Assembly: GCA_022340865.1 (NCBI GenBank)
Contig: JAJDNC010000010.1
Coordinates: 22,382 to 86,381, forward strand
Direction: 5' to 3'
Source: Gemmatimonadota bacterium
GTDB taxonomy: Bacteria; Gemmatimonadota; Gemmatimonadetes; Longimicrobiales; Gaopeijiaceae
Length of the DNA stretch: 64,000 bases
Shown: one piece after another, positions 50,520 through 59,701 of the stretch
How positions within the stretch are numbered: position 1 is the first letter of the stretch
Layout of the letters: each line of letters opens with the position of its first letter
Notes under the pieces: generated by a model
Told to the model about the DNA's origin: nothing
The model's input: the letters and a program-made list of their open reading frames with translations, nothing else
Database searches by the model: none
Program-made: the position numbers and the translations under genes

Positions 50520-52892
50520 TTGGCCACCGCACCGGGTCACCCGGGCATCGCGCCCCGGTGGACCTCGTCGGCCAAGGACGGCGTCGGAACCGCGCGCTCC
50601 GCGGCGAGCCCGCTCTGGTTCACGCTCTCCCACGGCATCCTGGACGAGGTGTACTACCCGCGCCCCGACCTGGCGAACACCCGCGATTTCGGCCTCGTCG
50701 TCACGGCGGACGGCGGGTTCTTCTCGGAGGAGAAGCGCGACGCGGTCTGCGAGGTCGTCCGCCCCCAGCCGGGCATACCCCTGTACGAGCTCACCAACAC
50801 GTGCCGCCAGGGGCGCTACCGGATGCACAAGACGGTATGGGCCGATCCCCGGCGCCCGGTGCTCCTCGTGCGCCTGGCCTTCGAGGCGCTGGTGGGACGC
50901 GCCTCGGACTACAGGATCCACGCTCTGCTGGCGCCGCACATCCGGAACCGTGGAGCCGGCAACAGCGCCTGGGTGGGTGACGACAAGGGGGTGCCGGGCC
51001 TCTTCGCCCAGAGAGACGGAGTCACCCTCGCGCTCTTCGCCGACCCGGGGTGGAGGGCGCGCTCGGTGGGCTACGTGGGCACCAGCGACGGTTGGCAGGA
51101 CCTGAAGGCCCACGGGAGGCTGACGTGGGCCTACGACCGGGCGCCGGACGGCAACGTGGCCATGACGGGCGAGCTGGACATGTCCGACGACGGCGGAGCC
51201 CTGGTCGCCGTGGCGTTCGGCCGGAGCGCAGCGGAGGCCGCGCTTCAGGCGCGCTCCGCCCTGGCGGACGCGGATCCCACGGCCTACGTCGCGGGGTGGC
51301 GCGCCTGGCACGAGCGCCACGCCTCGCCGGACGGCGGCGCCCGTCTGTGGGCGACGAGCGCCATGGTGTTGGAGACGCACCAGGACAAGACCCTGGACGG
51401 CGCCACGGTGGCGAGCCTGTCCATCCCCTGGGGCTTCTCGAAGGGCGATGACGACCTGGGTGGATACCACCTCGTGTGGTCCCGGGACATGGTAGAGACG
51501 GCGGGCGGGTTCCTCGCCCTCGACGCCCTTCGCGAAGTGCGGGATGCGCTCACGTACCTGCGCGTCACCCAGCAGGCGGACGGCTCCTGGACGCAGAACA
51601 TGTGGATCGAGGGCGACTCCTACTGGTCCGGCGTCCAGATGGACGAGACGGCGCTGCCCGTCCTGCTCGTGGACCACGCCTGGCGGCGTGGCGTCCTCGA
51701 CGACCAGGCCCTGCGGACATACTGGCCCATGGTCCGGAAGGCCGCGTCCTTCCTGGTCCGAAACGGGCCGGTCACCCAACAGGATCGGTGGGAGGAGGAT
51801 CCCGGCTACACTCCGTACACGCTGGCCGCCGAGATCGCCGGGCTGCTCGCCGCAGCCGCCCTGGCGGACCACGTCGGTGAAGCCGCGTTGGCGTCTTATC
51901 TGCGTGAGACGGCCGATGCGTGGAACGCCTGCATCGAGCGGTGGATCTGGGTGGAGAACACGAGGCTGGCGCGCCGCTGTGGCGTGAAGGGGTACTACAT
52001 CCGGGTAGCCGCGCCGGACCGGGGCGAGGCCCCCTCGGCCATGCAGGGCTACATCCCCATCAAGAACCGTCCACCCGGGGAGAGCGAGGAGCCCGCGGTC
52101 GAGATCGTGAGCACCGACGCGCTGGCTCTCGTGCGCTTCGGCCTGCGCGCCGCCGACGACCCCCGCATCGTAGACACCGTACGGGTCGTCGACGCGCTGC
52201 TACGGGTCGAGACCCCCGACGGACCGTGCTGGCATCGGTACAACGATGACGGGTACGGCGAGCACGAGGACGGCTCCCCCTTCGACGGCACCGGCGTGGG
52301 GCGTGCGTGGCCGCTCCTCGCCGGCGAACGGGCCCACTACGAGCTGGCGGCGGGGAACACCGAGGAGGCCCGTAGGCTGCTCCGGGCCATGGAGGCCTTC
52401 GCGGGGGCGGGCGGGATGATCTCGGAGCAGATCTGGGACAGCCACGACCTGGCCGACAGGGAGCTCTTCTTCGGCAGGCCGTCGGGTTCCGCCATGCCCC
52501 TCGTGTGGGCTCACGCGGAGTACCTGAAGCTCGTGCGCTCCCTTGACGAGGGCGACGTGTTCGACATGCCGCCGTACGGGCGTCGCCGCTACGTCGAGGA
52601 CCACGTCGGCTCGTCGCTGACTCCGTGGCGCTTCAACCAGAGGGTGCGCACCGTGGCACCGGGGCACGTGCTCCGCGTGGAGCTGCTGGCTCCTGCAACG
52701 GTCCACTGGAGCGCCGACGGCTGGCGGGGCGCGCGCGACACCCCCACCCGCGACACGGGGCTGGGACTGCACTACGTGGATCTCCAGACCCCTGCCGGCG
52801 GAGCCGTCGTGTTCACGTTCCACTGGACGGAAGCCGACCGCTGGGAGGGCACGGACTTCCAGGTCCGGGTGGAGGGCGAGCCCGGCGACTGA
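50520..52892 (+). CDS. GH15 glucoamylase/glucodextranase-like enzyme
   Basis: 790 aa from TTG at 50520, with GAAGGGGGG nearby. No signal peptide, so apparently cytosolic. An N-terminal beta-supersandwich (about 1-270: SPLWFTLSHGILDEVYYPRP) precedes the (alpha/alpha)6 catalytic barrel (about 290-690: YHLVWSRDMVETAGGFLALD, TQNMWIEGDSYW, QMDETALPVLLVD). The likely acid Glu is in RWEEDPGYTPYT and the base Glu in MISEQIWDSHDL, followed by PLVWAHAEYLKL. A C-terminal beta domain (about 700-790) binds or stabilises. It hydrolyses alpha-glucosidic links from non-reducing ends to give beta-glucose, matching the SDR encoded upstream. Confidence 0.93.
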   Translation: MATAPGHPGIAPRWTSSAKDGVGTARSAASPLWFTLSHGILDEVYYPRPDLANTRDFGLVVTADGGFFSEEKRDAVCEVVRPQPGIPLYELTNTCRQGRYRMHKTVWADPRRPVLLVRLAFEALVGRASDYRIHALLAPHIRNRGAGNSAWVGDDKGVPGLFAQRDGVTLALFADPGWRARSVGYVGTSDGWQDLKAHGRLTWAYDRAPDGNVAMTGELDMSDDGGALVAVAFGRSAAEAALQARSALADADPTAYVAGWRAWHERHASPDGGARLWATSAMVLETHQDKTLDGATVASLSIPWGFSKGDDDLGGYHLVWSRDMVETAGGFLALDALREVRDALTYLRVTQQADGSWTQNMWIEGDSYWSGVQMDETALPVLLVDHAWRRGVLDDQALRTYWPMVRKAASFLVRNGPVTQQDRWEEDPGYTPYTLAAEIAGLLAAAALADHVGEAALASYLRETADAWNACIERWIWVENTRLARRCGVKGYYIRVAAPDRGEAPSAMQGYIPIKNRPPGESEEPAVEIVSTDALALVRFGLRAADDPRIVDTVRVVDALLRVETPDGPCWHRYNDDGYGEHEDGSPFDGTGVGRAWPLLAGERAHYELAAGNTEEARRLLRAMEAFAGAGGMISEQIWDSHDLADRELFFGRPSGSAMPLVWAHAEYLKLVRSLDEGDVFDMPPYGRRRYVEDHVGSSLTPWRFNQRVRTVAPGHVLRVELLAPATVHWSADGWRGARDTPTRDTGLGLHYVDLQTPAGGAVVFTFHWTEADRWEGTDFQVRVEGEPGD

Positions 52893-52936
52893 CGGTGTTG
52901 CGATTCCCCGTGGGGTGACGCCTGGGGGCTCCTGCC

Positions 52937-53986
52937 TCACCGGGGCTCGGTCCCGCCTCCCGGAGCCGCCCCCTCCAGGGCCGTCTCCGCCGCGGTGCCC
53001 ATGGAGCGCAGGTGGAGCCCCATGGTCCAGGCGTAGTACAGGCCCAGAAGGGTGACGGGGATGAACCCCGCCAGGTAGTAGCCCACCGCCATGGACAAGG
53101 TCGCGTCGGTGCCGATCCCGAAGATGCCGTGCACGCTGGCCAGCACTCCGGCCTGCATGGTGCCGAGGAACCCCGGCCCCGCCGGGAGCGCCTCGAACAG
53201 CGAGAGCGCGCATTCCGTGAACATCGCCGCCGGGAATCCGAGGTGGATCCCGAAGGCCCCGAAGGCCGTCCAGAACGCGGAGCCCATCCAGACCCAGAGC
53301 AGGAAGGTCCAGAGCATCGCCTTCAGAAGCGCGGCAGGTCGGCGCACGAGCAGCAGCCCCGAAAGCAGGGCATCGAGCTTCTGGGCGAGGGCCTCTCCCG
53401 GGCTTCCGAGGAGGCGGCCCAGCCAGGCGTGGGCGAGACGGACGATACCCCGGGGACGGAACGCCGCGAGGGCGATGAGCGCGAGGACCCCGCACGCCAC
53501 CAGCGCCGACACGGTCAGGGTCTCACCGACGGGTCTTCCCAACACGGTGGCACCGGCGGGAAATACGGGCGAGAGCATGATGACGACGGCGAGGACGATG
53601 ATGACCACCGTGTCCAGCGCACGCTCGAGCACGACGGTGCCCAGGGCCGTGGACATGGAGACGGGAGCCATCCTGCTCAGCGCGAGGGGGCGCACGATCT
53701 CCCCGAGACGGGCCGGGAACAGGTTCGTCGCCATGAAGCCGATGTTCAGGGAGGCCCAGCGAGCGTGCAGGGTGGTCTCGGCGCCTCCCGCCTCCAGCAG
53801 GAGGCGCCACCGCACCGCGCGCACCAGGCCCCCGCTGGTGAGGATGGCGCCCGTGGCGATCAACAGCACCGGGTCGGCCTCCGCGAGCTGATGCGCGATG
53901 GCCGCCAGATCCGCGTCGCGGAAGACCCACCAGAGCAGGACCCCCGATATCGCGATTCCGATCAGCGCCTTCAGGTGGGACTTCAA
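52937..53986 (-). CDS. UPF0104/AglD-like multi-pass membrane protein
   Basis: 349 aa from TTG at 53986 with GGGAG eight bases upstream. About eight membrane helices. Signatures of the lysylphosphatidylglycerol synthase transmembrane-region family (DUF2837/UPF0104): VRAVRWRLLL, FMATNLFPARLGEIVRPLAL, ALGTVVLERALDTVVII and SLFEALPAGPGFLGTMQAG. Members include putative flippases and accessory proteins for lipid-linked sugars. It ends an operon-like series of four minus-strand genes and may move a lipid-linked product of the preceding enzymes. Confidence 0.87.
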   Translation of the reverse strand: MKSHLKALIGIAISGVLLWWVFRDADLAAIAHQLAEADPVLLIATGAILTSGGLVRAVRWRLLLEAGGAETTLHARWASLNIGFMATNLFPARLGEIVRPLALSRMAPVSMSTALGTVVLERALDTVVIIVLAVVIMLSPVFPAGATVLGRPVGETLTVSALVACGVLALIALAAFRPRGIVRLAHAWLGRLLGSPGEALAQKLDALLSGLLLVRRPAALLKAMLWTFLLWVWMGSAFWTAFGAFGIHLGFPAAMFTECALSLFEALPAGPGFLGTMQAGVLASVHGIFGIGTDATLSMAVGYYLAGFIPVTLLGLYYAWTMGLHLRSMGTAAETALEGAAPGGGTEPR

Positions 53987-54017
53987 GCCCGGGACTCCCT
54001 CGGGTTCGGAGATCCGT

Positions 54018-55187
54018 TCAGACGCCCGGCACGGCGGACACCGGTGGAGCGTCGAGCGCGATGTCGCCCGCGGGTCGGCGATCGGGGTGGGAGCTCCGTC
54101 GTTCGAACCCGGAGGGTGTGGTCAACCGCCGCTCGTGGCACGCGTCGGCGGAGGAGGCATACGCCTCGCCGATGACCGCGACGCAACGGCACGCGTCCAG
54201 CATGTCCTCCCCGGCGTAGTCGTGGCTCTCGATGGCGGTGAGGAAGCGGTCGAACATCGCATTGAACCACTCGGTGTGGCTGGCGTCCATCCAGCTGGAC
54301 GACGTCACCGTGCGGTCTACGTCCCAGGACACGTCTCCCGAGGTTCCGTTGGTCCGGGGGGTCACGACCTCGATGTCGTCATCCCGGGCGATGATCGCAC
54401 CGCGCTCTCCATGGAGCGTGTAGATCACGGAGCGGGCACCGGCCGTCCACGTCATGTGCACGTGAGCCGTACGCTCGCCGGGGAAGATCAGGGTCGCGGA
54501 GAAGTCGTCCTCCGTGTCCCAGCGCTCCGGCTCGCTGTTGAGCATCTTCGCGGTAAGGGACGTCGGCCAGGCATCCAGCCAGTCGAACGCGAGATAGAAG
54601 GTGTGGCTGCCATGGTCCATGGCGATGCCGCCTCCGGACCAGCGCCGCTGGCGACGCCAGTCCGGGTTCCACTCGGGAACTCCCTTGGCGTGTGTGGGGC
54701 GGAACGTCGCCAGGGTCACCGACCGCACCCGGCCGATGCGCCCCGACGAGATGATGTCGTCGATGGCACGGATGGTGGGTGCGAACCTGTAGTTGTGGCA
54801 GGGGAAGACGACGCGGTGGGACTGCACGGCGGCCTCCGCGAGGGCCTCGGCGTCCCCCGCCGCGGTGGTGAGGGGCTTCTCGCACAGCACGTGCACGCCG
54901 CGGCGCAGGGCTTCCAGCGAGATGGAGAAGTGGTCGCTGGGGGGCGTGGCGACATCGATGAAATCGAGGTGCAGGCCCGAGCGGAACAAGTCCTGAACGG
55001 AGGCGTACGTTCGTACGTTGTGTATTTGCTGCGATGCCAGCTCGAGGCGGGCGGCGCAGCCGTCCACCACGGCCACGATGTCAACGTCCCGGCGCTTCGA
55101 ATAAGCCGGAATGTGGCCACGGGATCCAATGAAGCCGTATCCGACAAGGGCGCCCTTCAGCCGATGTCCATTCGTCGAGTGATTCAT
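54018..55187 (-). CDS. Gfo/Idh/MocA-family oxidoreductase
   Basis: 389 aa from ATG at 55187. N-terminal Rossmann fold (ALVGYGFIGSRGHIPAY), DVATPPSDHFSISLEAL, the family motif HVLCEKPLTT, and the C-terminal sheet domain with CHNYRFAPTIR and GGIAMDHGSHTFYLAFDWL, where His of DHGSH is a catalytic candidate. NAD(P)-dependent sugar or cyclitol dehydrogenase. Located between the aminotransferase and the UPF0104 gene, it could make a keto sugar for transamination. Start set by the full Rossmann motif 14 residues in. Confidence 0.92.
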   Translation of the reverse strand: MNHSTNGHRLKGALVGYGFIGSRGHIPAYSKRRDVDIVAVVDGCAARLELASQQIHNVRTYASVQDLFRSGLHLDFIDVATPPSDHFSISLEALRRGVHVLCEKPLTTAAGDAEALAEAAVQSHRVVFPCHNYRFAPTIRAIDDIISSGRIGRVRSVTLATFRPTHAKGVPEWNPDWRRQRRWSGGGIAMDHGSHTFYLAFDWLDAWPTSLTAKMLNSEPERWDTEDDFSATLIFPGERTAHVHMTWTAGARSVIYTLHGERGAIIARDDDIEVVTPRTNGTSGDVSWDVDRTVTSSSWMDASHTEWFNAMFDRFLTAIESHDYAGEDMLDACRCVAVIGEAYASSADACHERRLTTPSGFERRSSHPDRRPAGDIALDAPPVSAVPGV

Positions 55188-55243
55188 TCGTTGTCGCAGT
55201 CTCGCGGTCCCGGGATCGCCGGTCAGCGGGGAGGGAAGATGGG

Positions 55244-56572
55244 TCAGAGCTCGCCCAGGGCGAGCTCCAGGGCGCCGAGCGCTTCGTCGGCTTCGTCGAC
55301 GGACAGCGTCAGCGGGGGATTGATGCGCACCCGGGGTGCGTAGGCCATGGAGATCATGCCCCGGCGCAGGAGGGCCTGGAACAACGCTTGACAGCGTGCG
55401 CGCGACCAGAGGGCGCCGGACTCTTCCACGAGATCGAAGCCGATGAAGAGCCCTTCGCCCCGGACGTTGGCCACGCACGGGTGTCGTTCGGAGAGCGCCT
55501 TCAAGCCGGCGCGCAGATGGCTGCCGACACGGGCCGCGTTCTCGGTCAGTCGCTCCTTCCTGATGGTGGATACGGACGCGGCGACCGCCGCTACCGCCAA
55601 CGGGTGACCGCCGTAGCTCGAGCTCGAGAAGCTGGGCTTGCACCACGGCTCGGCCCGGGTGACCTCGTCCCTGGCGAGAACGCCGCTCACGGGGAACCCG
55701 CCGCCCAGGGACTTGCCCACCGTCATGATGTCCGGAGTCACACCGCTGTGCTCGACACCGAACATCTTCCCGGTCCGACCAAAGCCGGTGATCATCTCGT
55801 CGGCGATGAGCAGGGCGTCGTTCTCGCGCGCGACCTCCGCGACCGCCGGGAGGAACGTCGGCGGCGGTACCACGTTTCCCGCCGTTCCCTGCATCGGCTC
55901 CACCAGGATCGCGGCCAGGCTCCCGGTGGTCTCGCGCTTGATCTTCTCACGGGCGAACTCCACGCAGAGCAGGCCGCAGTCGGGATACCGGGCGCCGAAT
56001 GGACAGTGGGCACAGTCGGCGTACGGAGTCAGGTGCGCGCCCGACGGGAGGGGCCCGAGGCCGTGCTTGAAGTCGCTTCCCATCTGGGCGAGCGACCCCG
56101 TCGTCTTTCCGTGGAAGCCCCCCCAGAACGAGAGCGTCTCGAGCTTCCCGGTGAATGCCCGCGCCAGCCGCATGGCGCTCTCCACGGCCTCGGAGCCGCC
56201 GGAGTAGAACTGGAGCCTCGTGAGCCCGGTCGGTGCCACTTCGGCCACTTCATCCAGAGCCCGCACCCGGGCCTCGGTGGTGAAGGACCCTGCGTGGGAT
56301 CGGTCGAGCTGTTGGTGGAGAGCGCTCAGGTAAGCGGGATGGCCGTAACCGAGGGCGGCGACGCAGATGCTGGCCGAGAGATCGAGAAAGCGGTTGCCGT
56401 CGACGTCGATGAGGTCACAGCCCTCTCCTCGGTCGACGGCGATGCCGGCATGTGCGGCGATGGCCTGGAAGCCCGGTGCGAGGTGCTGCGATTCATGCTC
56501 GCGGAGGCGTCGGCTGGCCGGGCCCGGCAGGTCGGTCTGAACTCGCGGCGCACGGGCAGAGTGCACGTTCAT
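55244..56572 (-). CDS. Class III PLP aminotransferase
   Basis: 442 aa. Features: FLDLSASICVAALGYGHP, FYSGGSEAVESAMRLARAFT (PLP phosphate), SFWGGFHGKTTGSLAQMG, LIADEMITGFGRTGKMF (PLP-binding Asp) and TVGKSLGGGFPVSG with the Schiff-base Lys. A Cys-rich insert CAHCPFGARYPDCGLLC is shared with some GabT- and ornithine-type enzymes. The substrate is an omega-amino acid, amino sugar precursor or keto sugar. Operon context with a Gfo/Idh/MocA dehydrogenase and a methyltransferase suggests biosynthesis of an aminated, methylated compound. Confidence 0.93.
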   Translation of the reverse strand: MNVHSARAPRVQTDLPGPASRRLREHESQHLAPGFQAIAAHAGIAVDRGEGCDLIDVDGNRFLDLSASICVAALGYGHPAYLSALHQQLDRSHAGSFTTEARVRALDEVAEVAPTGLTRLQFYSGGSEAVESAMRLARAFTGKLETLSFWGGFHGKTTGSLAQMGSDFKHGLGPLPSGAHLTPYADCAHCPFGARYPDCGLLCVEFAREKIKRETTGSLAAILVEPMQGTAGNVVPPPTFLPAVAEVARENDALLIADEMITGFGRTGKMFGVEHSGVTPDIMTVGKSLGGGFPVSGVLARDEVTRAEPWCKPSFSSSSYGGHPLAVAAVAASVSTIRKERLTENAARVGSHLRAGLKALSERHPCVANVRGEGLFIGFDLVEESGALWSRARCQALFQALLRRGMISMAYAPRVRINPPLTLSVDEADEALGALELALGEL

Positions 56573-56677
56573 CGACCTACGATGTTACCTCCGTCGAGTT
56601 GAAGGGGATCACTTCTTGTCGCGGCTCTCCCGAGGCGGGACACGGGATGTGTCGAGCCGCTGATGCCCTGCTCGGTG

Positions 56678-57328
56678 TCAGCCACCGCAGGCTACGTCAT
56701 GAACGTCGTACAGCTCTACTCGCCAGGAGTTTCCTGTCTCGGGATCCACTGCTCCCATGCTCTCCGCGGGTGACATGCACGTCCGGATCTCCCTCCACAC
56801 CGGGCGCCGCTTCAGGCTCCGGTCATGGACGGAAACGATGATGGCTCCGGCCCCGTCCTTCAAGAGGTTGCACGCACGGGAGATGACGCCGGGAATGCGC
56901 CGGGTGGGGTAGTAGTACAGCATCTCGTTGAAGACGATGGCCTCGAAGCCGTCGCGACACTTGTAGTCGTCGAAACCGCTCGCCTCGAAGGTCCGGCCCG
57001 CCGACGGCGCGTACTGCTTCCTGCAGATGCGGATCGCTTCGCTGGAGATGTCGATTCCGACGTACCGCGAGACGTTCCCCGGGAGGTGCGGCACGAGGGC
57101 GCCGGTCCCACAACCCACGTCGAGGACGCTCGCCGCGTGGCTTCCCCGGGCGCGCAACATCCCGGCGATGACGTAGTGCCGTGGGCGCTGCTGGACCGAG
57201 TCGAGGAAGGTCCAATGCCCCTCCGAATAGCTTCTGTCCCAGCGTCTCCCGTCGTTGTGGCCGAAGAGGTTCAGGAAGCTGGCCGCCGTCCTCCGGACGG
57301 TCTGGCGCGCGGAGTCGTCACGACTCAC
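56678..57328 (-). CDS. SAM-dependent methyltransferase (class I)
   Basis: 216 aa from GTG at 57328 with GGAGGACCA before it; the frame is open to 57391. Class I fold: SVLDVGCGTGALVPHL (SAM loop), YVGIDISSEAIRICR (acidic residue for ribose), AIVFNEMLYYYP and GAIIVSVHD. The early RWDRSYSEGHWTFLDSVQQR resembles methyltransferases that act on small molecules in biosynthetic clusters. Acceptor unknown. It heads the minus-strand series, 105 bases before the aminotransferase start. Confidence 0.88.
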   Translation of the reverse strand: MSRDDSARQTVRRTAASFLNLFGHNDGRRWDRSYSEGHWTFLDSVQQRPRHYVIAGMLRARGSHAASVLDVGCGTGALVPHLPGNVSRYVGIDISSEAIRICRKQYAPSAGRTFEASGFDDYKCRDGFEAIVFNEMLYYYPTRRIPGVISRACNLLKDGAGAIIVSVHDRSLKRRPVWREIRTCMSPAESMGAVDPETGNSWRVELYDVHDVACGG

Positions 57329-57482
57329 TGGTCCTCCATCGATTGTCTGGCCCTGGCGGGCAATCTCGCGTGGTCGGCAAGCCGGCGCCACAAGGCGCCC
57401 GGTCCCGGCCCTCGGCGGCTCGGGCTCCGGGGAGTGCTTCCCGCAGGCTGGCGGGAGCCCCCGCGAGGGGCGAAGCTACGCC

Positions 57483-58103
57483 ATGGGCCGGGTCTTCGTG
57501 CTCCGCCACGGGCGGAGTCTCGCAAATGAACGGGGCGTGATCGCCAGTCGCCCCACGAATGCCCGGGACGCATTCGGGTTGACCAGCCGGGGCCGCGACC
57601 AGGTGCTGCGCAGCATCGCGCGCGCGCGGTCCCGGAACGCCCTCGTCCCCCCCCTCGTCCTGATCTCATCGCCCCTCCTCCGGGCGCGGGAGTCCGCGGA
57701 TGCGGCGGCCGAGCTCCTGGGAGTGACTCCCTCGGTGGACGAGCGCCTGACCGAGCGCGACTTCGGGGACTTCGAGCTGGGCTCGGACCGACTGTACGCC
57801 CGGGTCTGGGAGCAGGACCTCCGCGATCCCACCCACCGCCTTTGGGGCGTGGAGAGCGTCGCCCACGTGCTCCGCCGCGCCGGTGCCCTCGTGGCGGAGT
57901 CGAGTCGCCCCGAGGAGGCTCCGACGCTCGTCCTGTGCACTCACGGTGATGTCGCCTCCACGCTCCTGTGCGCTGCGTCCGGGGCTCCCCTGGGGCGTCA
58001 TCGGCAGGTAGGGGCGCTGCGGACCGGAGCCCTCGCGACCCTGCGTGCCACGGAGCCGGTGCTGGAAGCCCTACGGACCCTCGATGTCACCGGCGTCGGT
58101 TGA
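57483..58103 (+). CDS. Histidine phosphatase superfamily protein
   Basis: 206 aa from ATG at 57483. Phosphoglycerate-mutase-like core: VFVLRHGRSLANERG with catalytic His9, ISSPLLRARESADAAAELL, TERDFGDFELGS and the second His in LVLCTHGDVASTLL. Ribosome site weak (GAGGGGCGAAG). It removes phosphate from small molecules or phosphoproteins; the acceptor is unknown. Divergent from the methyltransferase gene by 154 bases. Confidence 0.92.
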   Translation: MGRVFVLRHGRSLANERGVIASRPTNARDAFGLTSRGRDQVLRSIARARSRNALVPPLVLISSPLLRARESADAAAELLGVTPSVDERLTERDFGDFELGSDRLYARVWEQDLRDPTHRLWGVESVAHVLRRAGALVAESSRPEEAPTLVLCTHGDVASTLLCAASGAPLGRHRQVGALRTGALATLRATEPVLEALRTLDVTGVG

Positions 58104-58120
58104 CCATGCAACACGCGACC

Positions 58121-58136
58121 TGTCACGGCGATAACA
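58121..58136. promoter_or_regulatory. CRP/FNR-family-like operator
   Basis: TGTCACGGCGATAACA fits the general pattern TGTNA-N6-TNACA of CRP/FNR-type sites. Two direct ACAGGTGT copies 16 bases apart (58134-58141, 58150-58157) overlap and follow it. Centre about 80 bases upstream of the predicted start near 58209. Confidence 0.4.
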
Positions 58137-58173
58137 GGTGTCTGAGGCGACAGGTGTGGCGCCGGCAGGGGAC

Positions 58174-58202
58174 GTGACCGACGTCCGGCGTCTGGCTATC
58201 CT
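58174..58202 (+). promoter_or_regulatory. Candidate promoter of the ferredoxin-methyltransferase gene
   Basis: GTGACC (58174-58179), a 17-base spacer and TATCCT (58197-58202), each 4 of 6 to the sigma70 consensus. Leader of about 110 bases to the ATG at 58319. Confidence 0.4.
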
Positions 58203-58318
58203 GAAGCGAGCCCTCCCAGCCCCGCGCCTGCCCGCGGGGTGTGATCGCGATCACGGCAGCGCTTGAGTTCCGCCGCCCCGGCGCCCGTGATCGAGGCAGG
58301 GAAGGAGAATCCGAGATC

Positions 58319-59680
58319 ATGGAACCATTTCGTCTTCACATATACGCATGTGACCAGAAGAAGGCCGAAGGCGCTCCGTCCTGCTCGGCCAACGGCTCGG
58401 CGCAGACCATGGAGGCCCTCCGCCGCGAGATCGCGAAGCAGGGTCTGGCCGCCGACGTGCAGGTCACCACCTGTGGATCCCTCGGGCTCTGCACCCGGGG
58501 ACCGAACATGGTGGTCTACCCCGAAGGTGTCTGGTACTCCGGCGTCCATCCCGGAGACGTCGAGGAAATCGTCCGCGAGCATCTGGCGGGAGGCCGGGTC
58601 GTGAGCCGGCTCCTGAGCGGCGAGGGTCCGGCCGTGCGCGAGGAGATCGACGGCAACCGGAAGCGGATGCTCGCATCGCTGAAAGCGCGCGACGAAGCGG
58701 GTATGCTGCCTGACGATCTGCAGCAGACCGTGAACGGATTCCGCGAGAGCCGGACGGTGCTCACGGCCATCGAGCTCGACGTGTTCTCGTCAGTGGCGGC
58801 CGGCGCGACGGCCGATTCGGTGGCACACAAGCTGGGGACGAGTCCCCGCGCTACGGAGAGCCTGCTGAACGCCCTGGTGGCGATCGGCCTGTTGGAGAAA
58901 GAGAAGGACGTGTTCATCGACGGCCCGGTGGCCCGGCGCTACCTCGTGGCCGGCGCTGAGCACGACGCCCGGGCCGCCATCATGCACACCGTGCACCTGT
59001 GGCCCCGCTGGTCGACGCTCACCGAGTGTGTGCGGAAGGGCACGGCGGTGACCCGGGGCCGGCAGGACGAGCGTCCGGACGAGTGGACGGAGGCGTTCAT
59101 CGCCGCCATGCACAGGAACGCGGCGGTGCGGGCGCCACAGGTGGTCCAGGCCGTCGGGTTGGACGGAGTCCGCAGCGTCCTGGATCTGGGCGGCGGCTCC
59201 GGTGCCTACTCCATCGCCTTCGCTCAGGCCGGCGACGGGGTCACTGCCGAGGTCCTGGACCTGGCGTCGGTGGTGCCCATCACGCAGCGGCACATCGACG
59301 AGGCGGGCCTCACGGGACGGGTGACCACTCGGGTGGGCGATCTTCACGACGAGACCTACGGCAGCGGCTACGACCTGGTGTTCATCTCCGCGATCTGCCA
59401 CATGAACAGCCCGGACGAGAACCGGGCGATGCTCGCCACGGCGTATTCGGCCCTCGCTCCTGCGGGTCGGGTGGTCATCCAGGACTTCATCCTGGACGCG
59501 GACAAGACCGGGCCGAAGACCGGGGCACTCTTCGCCCTGAACATGCTCGTGGGCACGCGGGCCGGGAGCTCGTACAGCGAGGAGGAGTACGGGTCGTGGC
59601 TGTCCGAAGCCGGCTTCCGGGACGTGCGACGGATCCGCCTGCCGGGTCCCACGGCCCTGGTGATCGCCGGGCGGCCGTAG
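58319..59680 (+). CDS. Fusion of a [2Fe-2S] thioredoxin-like ferredoxin with an O-methyltransferase-type domain
   Basis: 453 aa from ATG at 58319 (GAAGGAGAATCC upstream). Residues 1-95 are a thioredoxin-like ferredoxin with Cys11, Cys22, Cys52 and Cys58 and the signature TCGSLGLCTRGPNMVVYPEG. A helical linker leads to a winged-helix dimerisation domain (about 140-210, FRESRTVLTAIELDVFSSV) and a class I methyltransferase of the acetylserotonin/bacteriochlorophyll C-20 type (about 235-453: VLDLGGGSGAYSIAFAQ, DLVFISAICHMNSPDENRAM, VVIQDFIL). Small-molecule methylation that depends on redox state is one reading; electron supply to a partner another. Candidate CRP-like control upstream. Confidence 0.9.
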   Translation: MEPFRLHIYACDQKKAEGAPSCSANGSAQTMEALRREIAKQGLAADVQVTTCGSLGLCTRGPNMVVYPEGVWYSGVHPGDVEEIVREHLAGGRVVSRLLSGEGPAVREEIDGNRKRMLASLKARDEAGMLPDDLQQTVNGFRESRTVLTAIELDVFSSVAAGATADSVAHKLGTSPRATESLLNALVAIGLLEKEKDVFIDGPVARRYLVAGAEHDARAAIMHTVHLWPRWSTLTECVRKGTAVTRGRQDERPDEWTEAFIAAMHRNAAVRAPQVVQAVGLDGVRSVLDLGGGSGAYSIAFAQAGDGVTAEVLDLASVVPITQRHIDEAGLTGRVTTRVGDLHDETYGSGYDLVFISAICHMNSPDENRAMLATAYSALAPAGRVVIQDFILDADKTGPKTGALFALNMLVGTRAGSSYSEEEYGSWLSEAGFRDVRRIRLPGPTALVIAGRP

Positions 59681-59701
59681 CTCCAACCGAAGGTGACGTC
59701 C

